Shown here piece after piece: positions 50,626 through 60,443 of a DNA stretch of 64,000 nt. The notes beneath the pieces are model-generated. The model was not told where the DNA came from. It did no database searches and worked only from the letters and a program-made list of their open reading frames with translations. Location: contig CAVRUN010000010.1 of assembly GCA_963724435.1 (NCBI GenBank), forward strand, positions 434,001 through 498,000. Direction: 5' to 3'. The stretch's first letter is position 1. The number at the start of each line of letters is the position of its first letter. The position numbers and the translations under genes are program-made. The stretch is from AP-15 sp963724435 (GTDB lineage Bacteria > Pseudomonadota > Alphaproteobacteria > ATCC43930 > CGMCC-115725).

Positions 50626-51636
50626 TCAGCCGCCGGAGGCTCCCTCGGTATTCACGTAAACTGCGTAGACCGATTGGCTCGCGGCCATAAACAGCCGGTT
50701 GCGCCAACGGCCGCCAAAGCACAAATTGGCGCAGCGTTCGGGCAGCGCAATCTGGCCGATCATCGTTGCGTCGGGGGCGAAAACGACGACGCCGTTTAAT
50801 GCCGAAGTCATTCCCCAGCCGCACCACAGATTGCCGTGCACATCACAGCGAAACCCGTCGGGCGATCCCTCGCCGGCGCTCACAAAAATCCGGTCGTTGG
50901 CAAGACGGGCCCCGTCGTCGACGACATCAAAGACGCGGATCTGGCGCGGTTGCGACCGCGACTCGACCACATAGAGGCGCTTCTCGTCAGGCGAAAAGCA
51001 TAGCCCGTTGGGGCCGTTCACATTCCCGGCAACAACCCTCGCCTGGCCGGTCTTCCCGTCGACGCGGTAGACATTGGTCGGCAATTCGGGTGAGTGGCGC
51101 TCGCCCTCGTAATAGCCGGAAATGCCAAACGGCGGATCGGTGAACCAGATCGAGTCGTCAGATTTAACAACAACATCGTTTGGCGAATTGAGGCGCTTGC
51201 CGTCGAAATGATCGAGGATGACGGTGATCGCGCCATCATACTCGGTGCGGGTCACTCGCCGGCCGCCGTGCTCGCAGGTGACAAGACGGCCTTGGCGGTC
51301 GCGGGTGTTGCCGTTCGCGTTATTGGATGGCTTGCGAAAAACGCCGCAGGCCCCGGTCTCCTCATCCCAGCGCATGATGCGGTTGTTCGGGATATCGCTC
51401 CATAACAGATAACGGCCATCGCCAAACCACACCGGCCCCTCGGCCCAGCGAAAGCCGGCCGCAAGCCGCTCGACGGCAGCGTTAAACGGCGGTTTGATCG
51501 CATTAAAGCGCGGATCGAAGGTGCGGATTGCCGGGTCCGGGTAGCTCTCGGCCGGTTCCCATCGCTGGAGCGGTCCTATCGGCGTTGCCGCGCCAATAAC
51601 CGGAGGGTTGCCCGCTGCTCCCGGGACTGCGCTCAT
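50626..51636 (-). CDS. SMP-30/gluconolactonase family protein
   Basis: This 336-residue beta-propeller hydrolase carries the metal-binding Glu in WAEGPVWFGDGRYLLWSD, the Asn in LNSPNDVVVKSD and the Asp in GSPDGFRCDVHGNLWCGW. Such lactonases open sugar lactones to sugar acids in the cytoplasm. The substrate is not fixed; a role in supplying sugar acids to the catabolic island at 25-33 kb is conceivable but unlinked by position. Confidence 0.9.
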   Translation of the reverse strand: MSAVPGAAGNPPVIGAATPIGPLQRWEPAESYPDPAIRTFDPRFNAIKPPFNAAVERLAAGFRWAEGPVWFGDGRYLLWSDIPNNRIMRWDEETGACGVFRKPSNNANGNTRDRQGRLVTCEHGGRRVTRTEYDGAITVILDHFDGKRLNSPNDVVVKSDDSIWFTDPPFGISGYYEGERHSPELPTNVYRVDGKTGQARVVAGNVNGPNGLCFSPDEKRLYVVESRSQPRQIRVFDVVDDGARLANDRIFVSAGEGSPDGFRCDVHGNLWCGWGMTSALNGVVVFAPDATMIGQIALPERCANLCFGGRWRNRLFMAASQSVYAVYVNTEGASGG

Positions 51637-51758
51637 CTGACTTCCCCAGAGATTTCGGTTGAGAATCGGAAGCCGGAGAGGCGATCGCCCGTCCGGCTCC
51701 TGATTGCCGGGATTATCCTATCCCGGCCGAGGCAGCCCGTGAGGCGGACGCGCTCTCG

Positions 51759-53018
51759 TCAGATGGCTTTCTCTTCGCGCAATTTGGCGAGTTCTTCCTT
51801 GCTCAGCCCGAGGAGTTCGCCGTAAACCGCGTCGGTATCGGCGCCAAGCAGTGGCGAGGCGGTGATCGGCACTTTCGAGCCGCTCATCTTGACCGGCCAG
51901 CCCGGCATCTTGAAGTCGCCGCGCACCGGATGCTTGACGGTAACAAAGATCTCCCGGCGATTGAGGTCCGGATCATTGAACAGTTCCATCGTGTCCATGA
52001 CCGCGCCAGCCGGAATGCCCTGCTCGCCAAGCCGCCGCATGACCTCAAGCTTGTCGTACTGTTTGGTCCATTCCGAGAGCATTTCGTCGACCACATGGCG
52101 GTTCTTGAACCTCTCCTCAGGGCTGTCGAAACGCTGGTCGCCGATCAGATCCTCGCGCCCCATCAGCTTTAGGATTCGTTCCCAATGCTGTTGGTTAGCG
52201 CGTGAGGTATAGATATAGCAGTAGTCGTTCGGGCCGCCGCCTTTGCACGGATAGGCCTCGCTCGGCGAATTGGTGCCCATGATGCTCTGATTGCCCAGGC
52301 GCGGCGCGGCATGGCCCCACAAATACTGGGCGGCGTAGGATATGCGGCCGTAATTGATCACGCATTCCTGCATCGCGCATTGGATCTTCTGGCCCTGGCC
52401 GGTGAACTGGCGCTGATAAAGCGCCGCCAAGACCCCGATCGCGGCGTGCAGCCCGGTGCCGGTGTCGCCGATCGTCGGACCTGGTTTGATCGGCCGGCCG
52501 TCGGCCTCGCCGGTGATCGACATCGCACCGCCGGTCGCCTGCGCAATCATGTCAAAGGCGAGATAGTTCTTGTAGGGGCTGTCGTCGCCAAAGCCCTTGA
52601 CCGAGACATAGATGACGCGAGGATTGATTTCGCGCACCACGTCATAGCCAAAGCCGAGCCGCTCGATTACGCCGGGTGCGAAATTCTCGGCAAAGACATC
52701 GGCCTTTTCGATTAGTCCGCGCAGCACGGCGCGGCCCTGCTCTGTCTTGAGATTGGCGGTGACGCTCTTCTTGTTGGCGTTGAGCAGCATGAAATATTGG
52801 GAATCGACCCCCTTTTTGTCGGTCGACGCGCCGCGGCCCTGCTCGCCCCGGGTTGGCTCCTCAACCTTGATCACTTCCGCGCCGAGCCATGCCAAGGTCA
52901 GGGTGCAAGACGTACCCGCCTCGAATTGGGTCAAATCGACCACCCGGACCCCGTTCAGAGCCCCTTGCTGCAGGTTAGGGGTCTGACCGTTGGTTTCGGG
53001 CGTTGGGTCGTTAGGCAT
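51759..53018 (-). CDS. class III CoA-transferase, formyl-CoA transferase-like
   Basis: This 419-residue CaiB/BaiF-family protein has VVDLTQFEAGTSCTLTLAWLG at the N-terminus and the catalytic Asp in YLAFDMIAQATGGAMS (about residue 168). The overall pattern, including GPTIGDTGTGLH, is close to oxalate:formyl-CoA transferase (Frc). No oxalyl-CoA decarboxylase is in the window, so other CoA donors and acceptors remain possible. It is transcribed toward the SMP-30 gene. Confidence 0.88.
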   Translation of the reverse strand: MPNDPTPETNGQTPNLQQGALNGVRVVDLTQFEAGTSCTLTLAWLGAEVIKVEEPTRGEQGRGASTDKKGVDSQYFMLLNANKKSVTANLKTEQGRAVLRGLIEKADVFAENFAPGVIERLGFGYDVVREINPRVIYVSVKGFGDDSPYKNYLAFDMIAQATGGAMSITGEADGRPIKPGPTIGDTGTGLHAAIGVLAALYQRQFTGQGQKIQCAMQECVINYGRISYAAQYLWGHAAPRLGNQSIMGTNSPSEAYPCKGGGPNDYCYIYTSRANQQHWERILKLMGREDLIGDQRFDSPEERFKNRHVVDEMLSEWTKQYDKLEVMRRLGEQGIPAGAVMDTMELFNDPDLNRREIFVTVKHPVRGDFKMPGWPVKMSGSKVPITASPLLGADTDAVYGELLGLSKEELAKLREEKAI

Positions 53019-53401
53019 AGGATTCCCTCCTGGGTCGTACTTCGTTGCCGCGGCGCGGACTGACGGTCAGTCTATCCCTGCTAGTTCTCGATGACCATAC
53101 GTGCGAGTGCGCCGATCGCCCCGATCTGGTATCAAACTGTCAGCCTTCTGCGCGGCATGGTCAACCGCCCAGTGCACAGGAGACGCCATCAACGGTGCGA
53201 GCTATACCTAGAGATTTGAAATAAATCTTGACAGCATGCTAGCGAATCCCGCCGCCGTATGAATTCGAAATAGTCGAAGTGGCGAAAATCTACGATCGCA
53301 CTAATCGCAATCACCCATGCGGCGGCTGGCTCACGATCAAGTCCACTTAACTTTCTGCAGCAGCATTGTGCCAGCCGAAGGGTTACGGAAGGAGTGCGAT
53401 T
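53019..53401. other. 383-bp intergenic region ahead of the AT-rich methyltransferase
   Basis: No credible gene is visible. Base composition turns AT-richer after about 53200 and continues so through the next gene, suggesting this is the left junction of an acquired segment. TTGACA occurs at 53228-53233 but without a well-spaced -10 box. Confidence 0.5.
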
Positions 53402-54418
53402 GTGATTTTCGGTGAGCAGTTGCTTCGCGTTTTGAGCGCGTCCCTGAGGCGGCGCGGCAAGATTATCATCCCTTTAGAGCAACTCTACGATTGGCAGAGC
53501 AACCCAGAAGCGAATCGTGCCGACAACTCAAAAACCGTTTCCGCGGAGGCACGAAATTACCTGAGGCCGGACAATCCCCGGCTTATCGATCTACAGAAGC
53601 GATATGCAACTTGCGACCCCGAGGTCATAAATCCGCTACTTTGGACCGATCAACATATTTCTGAGAACGACATTCTTTATTTTCGTGGAGATAATGCTTA
53701 CGTTTATCAGCTTCGCGGTAGGAATTCAAATATCATTGGCTATACTCTGTCAACCTATTACACTCAATACGCGGATAAATACGACCTCATCAACAAGATG
53801 GTAGAAGACGAGGCTTTTGGAAATTATACCTTTGAGATTGCCGGTCATAAGTTTTCCCGCGATCTACTGGATTCCATTAATGAGATAAACTTTCTTGATC
53901 GTCATCTGAATTTGATGAATTCATCTGATTTTACTATCTTAGATATAGGAGCAGGATATGGACGACTTGCTTACCGGATGGCGACGGTAGTTCCCGGGTT
54001 AGCACAATACATCTGTACCGATGCCGTATCTTATTCATCCTTTATCAGCGAATTCTACCTAAATTACCGAAAGGCAGAGAAGACTAAAATAGTACCATTG
54101 GATGAGATCGAACAATGTCTAGCATCCGGAAATATCAACATCGCTATGAATATCCATAGCTTTTCGGAATGCCGGTTAGAAGCGATTGAATGGTGGGTAA
54201 GTCGATTATCACGTGCCGAAGTCAAACATTTTATGATCGTGCCAAATCCCTTCGGTTGTGGAGGCGTCAGGCTACAAACCCATAATGGAAATGATTTCTC
54301 TCCGATCCTGGAGAGACACGGATATCGGCTGTTAACCCGAGAACCGAAATACCGGGACCCGGTAATTCAACAGTACGCGCTCCACCCGACGCATTACTTC
54401 CTGTTCGAGTTGCACTAA
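53402..54418 (+). CDS. putative sugar O-methyltransferase (horizontally acquired)
   Basis: This protein has about 338 residues from a GTG at 53402 that follows a strong GGAAGGAG ribosome site; a TTG at 53366 is a weaker alternative. The SAM-binding block FTILDIGAGYGRLAYRM lies near residue 175. The architecture resembles the putative sugar O-methyltransferase family found in polysaccharide loci (TIGR04371-like). Codon use is visibly AT-richer than any neighbour, with many A/T-ending codons. It may decorate an exopolysaccharide or O-antigen, in keeping with the sugar-transferase locus at 61.6 kb. Confidence 0.75.
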   Translation: MIFGEQLLRVLSASLRRRGKIIIPLEQLYDWQSNPEANRADNSKTVSAEARNYLRPDNPRLIDLQKRYATCDPEVINPLLWTDQHISENDILYFRGDNAYVYQLRGRNSNIIGYTLSTYYTQYADKYDLINKMVEDEAFGNYTFEIAGHKFSRDLLDSINEINFLDRHLNLMNSSDFTILDIGAGYGRLAYRMATVVPGLAQYICTDAVSYSSFISEFYLNYRKAEKTKIVPLDEIEQCLASGNINIAMNIHSFSECRLEAIEWWVSRLSRAEVKHFMIVPNPFGCGGVRLQTHNGNDFSPILERHGYRLLTREPKYRDPVIQQYALHPTHYFLFELH

Positions 54419-54493
54419 CCTGGCCGCCTTCTGGCGACGCGATTAGAAGTGATCGTCGCCATCCATCGCTGTTCAACTGACATCCAAAAAAGC

Positions 54494-54745
54494 CTAGACG
54501 CAGTCGAAAAACGCGAAGCGCTCGCCGGCGCCGAGGCCTTCGTAATAGGTCTTGCGCAGTCTCGCCATCCTGCCGTGCTGCGAGCAGGTTTTGTTGGCGA
54601 GTTCGGTTGCCTGATCGAGGCCGTTCATAACCCCGTCATAGCGGATGGAGACGTGGGTATCTGAGCCCTCGATGATCTGGACCGGATCGCAACCGATCAG
54701 CAATGCCAGAGCGGCGAAGGAGACCACACGGCAGCTGCTGAGCAT
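54494..54745 (-). CDS. small lipoprotein of unknown function
   Basis: The 83-residue product has a signal peptide with lipobox ALLIGC (Cys near 18). The mature part reads SIRYDGVMNGLDQATELANK and ends ERFAFFDCV, with conserved-looking Cys residues in KTCSQHG and FDCV. Similar small lipoproteins are widespread in alphaproteobacteria but have no known role. An upstream frame is open as far as 55033, but homology-like features begin at the ATG at 54745. Confidence 0.65.
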   Translation of the reverse strand: MLSSCRVVSFAALALLIGCDPVQIIEGSDTHVSIRYDGVMNGLDQATELANKTCSQHGRMARLRKTYYEGLGAGERFAFFDCV

Positions 54746-54996
54746 TCGGTGCAACCGAGCTTTTCGGCAGCGCCGCTTTTGTGAGCGAGCCGGCTGTTGT
54801 ATATATTCGCTATGATATGCCTCAACCATGATCTGCCGTATGGTGCCCCAGAACCAGATCCTGTCGCCCGTAGACGAAGACAGTCGGCTCGTCATTTCTT
54901 GCCGGTCCGCATTGCGCTGACAAGCGCTCTCGACCCCGCCGCGCTCAGAGGGTCCGATAGATCGACCATCGGCGGGCATTGTTGCGAGATCCGCGC

Positions 54997-56400
54997 ATGC
55001 GGCTGACCCTGTCGCGCCAATCACTGGTCCCATTTGTCGTCGCCTGCGCGATGTTCATGCAGAACCTCGATTCGACCGTGATTGCGACGGCCCTGCCGAC
55101 AATCGCCCATTCGCTCGGCGAAACCCCGTTGCGCCTCAATGTCGCGATTACGTGTTACTTGCTCAGCCTCGCGGTATTTATCCCGATCAGCGGCTGGACG
55201 GCGGATCGCTTCGGCGCGCGCCGGGTGTTCAGCTTCGCGATCGTGGTTTTTACCCTGGGCTCGATTGCCTGCGGCATCTCAACCACGCTGCCGGAGCTGG
55301 TTGGCGCGCGCATCCTGCAAGGCATGGGGGGCGCCTTGATGGTGCCGGTCGGGCGGCTCGTGCTGTTGCGCACCGTGCCAAAGTCAGAGCTGGTGCGGGC
55401 GATGTCGTTTGTCAGCGTACCGGCGCTGATCGGCCCGGTGATGGGCCCACCGCTTGGCGGCTTTATCGTCACTTACGCCTCATGGCGCTGGATCTTTTTT
55501 ATCAATATCCCGATCGGGATATTGGGGATCATTTTAGTGAACCTGCTCATCGGCGATTTGAAGGAGACCGGCCGGCGTCCATTGGATCGCAGCGGATTTC
55601 TGTTGACGGGTGTCGGGCTCGCGTCGCTCGCCTTTGGCTTTGAAAATGTCGGACGCGGCGCCCTGCCGTCATCAGCCGTGATCGCCCTGCTGGCGATCGG
55701 CGTAATCTGCCTGACGCTTTATGTCCGTCATGCTGGGAGGGTGTCGCACCCGATCATCGATCTCGCATTGTTCAAAATCCCGACCTATGCCTCGGCCTCT
55801 ATCGGCGGTTTTCTGTTCCGCATGGGGCTCGGTGCTCTCCCCTTTCTGTTGCCGTTGATGCTGCAGGTCGGGTTCGGTCTCAGCGCCTTGCATTCCGGCC
55901 TGTTGACCTTCGCCAGTGCTGCCGGCGCGATGCTGATGAAGACCTCGGCGGTGCGCATCCTGCGCACCTTCGGCTTCCGCCTTGTGCTGGTCGGGGATGC
56001 GATTATCAGCGCCGGTTTCTTGTTTGGCTACAGCCTGTTCCGGCCGGATACGCCGCATTACGTAATCTTCCTGGCATTGCTGATCGGCGGCTTTTTCCGC
56101 TCGTTGCAGATGACCAGCATCAACACCTTGGGCTACGCAGATGTGCCGCCTGCGATGCTGAGCCGGGCGACCAGCCTCTCCAGCATGGCGCAGCAACTCT
56201 CGCAAACCGCTGGCGTCGCCACCGCCGCGTTGCTGCTGCACACAGCACTGACTCTACGTGGGGGCACAGCCTTGGCCGCACCCGACTTCTACCCGGTGTT
56301 TATGGCGGTGGCGATGATCTCGCTGCTGTCGGTGCCATTCTTCTTGAAGATGGCGCCCGACGCCGGCGCCGAAGTCAGCGGCCGCGCCCCCGCACAATAA
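54997..56400 (+). CDS. MFS transporter, DHA2 (EmrB/QacA-like) family
   Basis: This 467-residue polytopic protein has the DHA2 N-terminal motif MQNLDSTVIATALPTIAHSL, motif A GWTADRFGARRVF and motif C ALIGPVMGPPLGGFI. It is predicted to be a proton-coupled multidrug efflux pump of the inner membrane. No membrane-fusion partner (EmrA) is adjacent. The ATG at 54997 is taken; the frame is open slightly further upstream. It lies just left of the second copy of the interspersed repeat. Confidence 0.9.
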   Translation: MRLTLSRQSLVPFVVACAMFMQNLDSTVIATALPTIAHSLGETPLRLNVAITCYLLSLAVFIPISGWTADRFGARRVFSFAIVVFTLGSIACGISTTLPELVGARILQGMGGALMVPVGRLVLLRTVPKSELVRAMSFVSVPALIGPVMGPPLGGFIVTYASWRWIFFINIPIGILGIILVNLLIGDLKETGRRPLDRSGFLLTGVGLASLAFGFENVGRGALPSSAVIALLAIGVICLTLYVRHAGRVSHPIIDLALFKIPTYASASIGGFLFRMGLGALPFLLPLMLQVGFGLSALHSGLLTFASAAGAMLMKTSAVRILRTFGFRLVLVGDAIISAGFLFGYSLFRPDTPHYVIFLALLIGGFFRSLQMTSINTLGYADVPPAMLSRATSLSSMAQQLSQTAGVATAALLLHTALTLRGGTALAAPDFYPVFMAVAMISLLSVPFFLKMAPDAGAEVSGRAPAQ

Positions 56401-56412
56401 TAACAAGATGAG

Positions 56413-56538
56413 GAATGTCATTCCCGGGCGCGGGCCATGTCCGCGAGCCGGGAATCTATGAAAACGGACTTCGATACTCTATCCGAGACGCCGTGTTCAT
56501 GGATTCCGGGCCTGCCCTAAAGGGCATCCCGGAATGAC
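56413..56538. repeat. interspersed repeat, copy 2
   Basis: The inverted ends are TGTCATTCCCGGG and CCCGGAATGA. It matches the copy at 22359-22482 throughout, with a few substitutions and small length differences. It sits between the MFS gene (plus strand) and the end of the ABC exporter gene (minus strand), a convergent site where it could serve as a bidirectional terminator. Confidence 0.8.
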
Positions 56539-56642
56539 CATGGGGTCGCAGGCGTTTTCTTCATCTTTCTAGGGGGTTGCGCAGCGGCAAGTTCGGCGTC
56601 CTTGGCCTGGACGCGTGCGGTGGGAGAATGGCTCCTGCGGCT

Positions 56643-59600
56643 CTAATTCCCGACGGCACGCAGGGGTTGTCGGGCACCCTCGATCTGATGGCGGATCAGG
56701 CGAGCGTAGAGGCCGTTTCTGGCGAGGAGTTCGACGTGGCTGCCGGTCTCAATCAGGCGACCATGGTCGAGCACCGCCAGCAAATCGGCGTTGCGCACTG
56801 TCGACAGGCGATGGGCGATGACGATCGTCGTGCGGTTGCGCATCAGCGCGTCGAGCGCGCCACGCACTTGCGCCTCGCTGACCGCGTCGAGATGCGATGT
56901 CGCTTCGTCGAGCACCAGGGTCGGCGCGTTTTTGAGAAAGGCGCGGGCGATGGCCACCCGCTGGCGCTGACCGCCGGACAGCTGAACGCCGCGCTCGCCG
57001 ACCCGGGTATCGAGCCCCTCCGGCAGGCTGTCGACAAATTCGGCGAGGGCTGCCTGCTCGAGTGCCTTGTGGATCGCCGCCTCGTCGGCCTCGGGCCGAG
57101 CCAGCGCCACGTTGGCTCGCAAGGTGTCGTTGAACAAATACGTGTCCTGCGACACGAGCGAGACGCGGCGGCGCAGATGGTCGAGCTCGAAATCGCGCAG
57201 ATCGACGCCATCGATCAGAATATGGCCCGTGGTCGGGTCCCAGAACCGCAACAACAGATTGGCGATCGTTGTCTTGCCGGCGCCCGATGGGCCGACCAAT
57301 GCGAGGGTAGCCCCCGCTGGGACGTCGAGGGTGACGGCACTCAGGGCTGGCCGCCGGGCGCCGGGATAGGTGAAGCTCGCCCCCTCAAAGCGGATCGCCG
57401 AGCCGCCCTTGGGCTCGGGTGGTAGCAGCGGCCCATCGACAACCGCCGGCTGTTCGCGGTGCACGGCATAGAGTCGGCGGGTCGACGCTATTGTATCCGC
57501 GAGCTGCCGGCTGACATTGGCGATTTCCGATATCGGCAGAAACGACGACAGCGCGATCAGAATCAGCAGGGGCAAGGTAGTCGGAAGCAGATGGTGTTCG
57601 GCGGCGAGTCGCGCCCCGACGATAGCCACCGCGAGTCCGCCAAGTCCGGTCACGGTTTCGAGCCGCGCCGTCTGGGCCGACAGATCGGCGAGCAATTCGA
57701 GCCGTATCTTCTGATAGCCGCGCACGAGCTCGATAAAGTTGCGGCGGCGGCCGGTGACTGCCTGGAACGCGACGAGGTCGGCTAGGCCCTGGATCGTCTC
57801 GGTGATGTAGGCGCTCATTAACCCGAGCGCGTCGCGTGCTTGGGCTCCGAGGTGGTCGATATGCGCCCGCGTGAGCACTGGCGCCAAGGCCGCGAACAGC
57901 ACGAACGGCAACAGCGCCAATGCTATCGGCCAGGCGACGACAGCTAGCGCGATCAGTACTGCCGAGGGCACCAGAACCGCGACCAACGCCGGCGCCACGG
58001 TATGCGCAAAGAAGTATTCGACGGTCTCGACGTCTTGGGAAGCAAGCGCGATCAGATCGCCCGATCGGCGGCGCATCAGATAGGCGGGCGCCAAGCTGTC
58101 GAGCTTGTCGAACAACGCGACTCGCATCTCCGCCAACAGCCGATAGGCGATGTCATGGGCGAGCCACGATTTCGAGCCAATGCAGCAATCCTGCGAGCGG
58201 CGCGGTCAGCGCCAATAGGAGCAACAAATAGCCGTAGGGCGCCCCGGTCTTCACTGCCGCGACGGCGAGTGCGCTGACAATGCCGACACCGATAAAGGCT
58301 GCGACCCGCGCGATGCCGGAGGTAATGACGATCGCAAAGCGCCGTCGCCACGGCCTGATGATCCGCACCAAGGTACCGATTGTAGCGGGCCAGCCGACCG
58401 CTGCCGCCGCGCTCGCGAGTTCGGCCGGTGCCGTCGCCGCCGCCAATTCGATCTGCTCGTGCTCGCTCGCCGCCAGCGGGGAACTTGCTTCCTCGTCGAG
58501 CACAACATCGCCGTCGCGCTCTTCGGCCTGCGATCCCATTAACCGCCGATAGGGCCCATCATGGCGGATCAGCTCGGCATGGCGGCCCTGTTCGACGACG
58601 CGCCCCTTGTCGAGGACGAGAATGCGGTCGGCGCTGATCACGCTCGACAGTCGATGCGCCAGGATCAAGGTCGTGCGCCCGGCGGATAGGCGGTCGATCG
58701 CCTGCTGGATCACCGCCTCGTTTTCGGCATCGACCGAGGACAACGCCTCGTCGAGGATCAGGATCGGCGCATCGCGCAATAAGGCGCGGGCGATCGCCAG
58801 CCGCTGGCGCTGACCGCCGGACAGCATGACGCCGCGCTCGCCGATCATCGTTTGGTAGCCTTGCGGCAAAAGTGAAATGAATTCGTGGGCGTTGGCGTCG
58901 CGCGCCGCGGCCTCGATCTCGTCTTGATCAGCGTCGGGTTTGCCAAGACGTAAATTCTCTTCGACCGTTCCGTAGAACAGGTACGTGTCCTGATGCACGA
59001 CCGCGATCATCCGGCGCACCGCTTCGGGATCGAGGGCTTTCAGATCGCGCCCGCCGATCAGGACCCTGCCTTGTTGCGGGTCGAACAGCCGCAATAGAAG
59101 GCGCGCGACCGAGGATTTGCCGGAACCGCTCGGTCCGACGATACCGATCTTTTCGCCGGCGCCGACGGTGAATGACAGCCCGTCATGGGCAGCCCCGCGG
59201 CCGCCGGGATAGGAGAACCGGACGTCCTCAAAGGCGATCGTCGGGACGAGCGGCACATTGGCCTGCGCCAAACTCTGTGGCGGCGCCAAGCTCACTGAGG
59301 ACGGCGGCACCAACGGTTCGGCGGCGAACAGCTCATTGATCCCAGCGGCCGCAGACTGGCCGAGCATACCCTGGTGCAGCACCATGCGCAGGTCGCGCAG
59401 GGGACGGAACACCTCGGTTCCAGCCATCAGCACGATTAGCAGCGCCTGGATGCTCATTTGTCCATGCGATACCCGCCATGTCGCCAAGGCCAAAGCCGCC
59501 GCTGCGCCGATCGCGACGCCGCAATCGGTGATGCCCCGGGTCATAACGCCGGTCGACAAGACGCGCAGGCTCGAGTTCGCAGAGCTCACGGGCCCGCTCG

Positions 59601-60266
59601 GCCAGACGATGGCCAAAGGCGCGGCTTTGCCCGAATGCCTTTAGGGTAGGTAATCCCTGGACGCCGTCGAGGAATTCGGAGCCAAATGATTTGAGCGCCT
59701 GCTGACGGCCCTGGCTGCTGCGGCGTTCGATATGGATAAAGACGGTCGGAGCGATCAACGTGATCAGCGCGAACACCAGCATCACCGCCGCGACCGGCAC
59801 GTCCCAAAAGGCAATAAAGGCGAAAATCGCCAATGGCGTCAGCACCGCGATCGCCACTTGCGGGACGTATTGACCGAAAAAGGTCTGCAGCTGCTCGACC
59901 CCGTCGACGATCGACAGCATGACCCCGCCGGTGCGCTCTCCGGCAAACCAAGCCGGCCCCAACTCGGCGATCTTGTCGTAAAGCCGGGCGCGCAATTCCT
60001 CCTGGACCCGAGCGGCGGTGCGATGCGCCACCATTGCTCGGTGATGCTCGATCACGCCGCGCGAAACTACTGCTGCGGCAACGCCGATCGCCGGGATAGC
60101 AATCGTCATGAAACCGCCGCCCGCGAAGACATGCGACAGCAGGACGCCGAGAATCGCAAAGCGCGCGATGCCAACGACCGAGGCGACGAAGTCCTAACAG
60201 GATCGCAAACGCGATCCATCCACGCAGCCCCGTCGTCAGCTGCCACAATTTCCGATCGAAATACAT
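56643..60266 (-). pseudogene. fused CydDC-like ABC exporter gene with three +1 frameshifts
   Basis: The 3.6-kb gene would encode about 1200 residues: TMD1-NBD1-TMD2-NBD2. NBD1 has Walker A GPSGSGKSS and signature LSGGQRQRLAIARAL; NBD2 has GPSGAGKTT and LSGGQRQRVAIARAF. TMD1 carries the CydD-like VDGVEQLQTFFGQYVPQ. The frame changes by +1 at three points: near 60190 (after AFAILLGL), near 59585 (after ERARELC) and near 58168 (in CTCGAAATCG, after LLHWLE). Protein similarity continues across each. ATG 60266 follows GGAG. CydDC-type exporters move thiols or haem-related compounds for cytochrome bd assembly. The gene is a pseudogene or an assembly-error casualty. Confidence 0.8.
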
Positions 60267-60367
60267 CCGGTTTCACTCCGTGATCGGCTGCCGTGATGGC
60301 GCCAGTTCGATCCCCAAGGTCGCAGGTCGGCGGCCTCGGCATCGTGCTATGGCTAATTTAGGCGATA

Positions 60368-60380
60368 CGCTAAAATAGCG
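60368..60380. promoter_or_regulatory. candidate operator between ABC exporter and LysR
   Basis: CGCTA-AAA-TAGCG is a perfect inverted repeat in the 177-bp divergent region. A wider inverted pair, CGATACG (60363-60369) and CGTATCG (60416-60422), surrounds it. Both are plausible LysR contact sites, but binding is inferred only. Confidence 0.35.
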
Positions 60381-60443
60381 GCTATAGATAATCATGAGAC
60401 AATGTGATACAGGAACGTATCGACATCTCGTTATGGACCGATA

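Noticed and set aside
53228..53263. TTGACA followed by TATGAA as a promoter for the AT-rich methyltransferase
   Set aside because: The spacing is 24 bases, too long for a sigma-70-type promoter, and no other support exists.
54746..55033. Upstream extension of the small lipoprotein to about 179 residues
   Set aside because: The extension overlaps the divergent MFS start region and lacks protein-like features; the lipobox signal peptide begins at 54745.
56643..60266. Programmed +1 frameshifting as the explanation for the broken ABC exporter
   Set aside because: The three sites share no slippery motif or common context, so mutation or sequencing indels are simpler.
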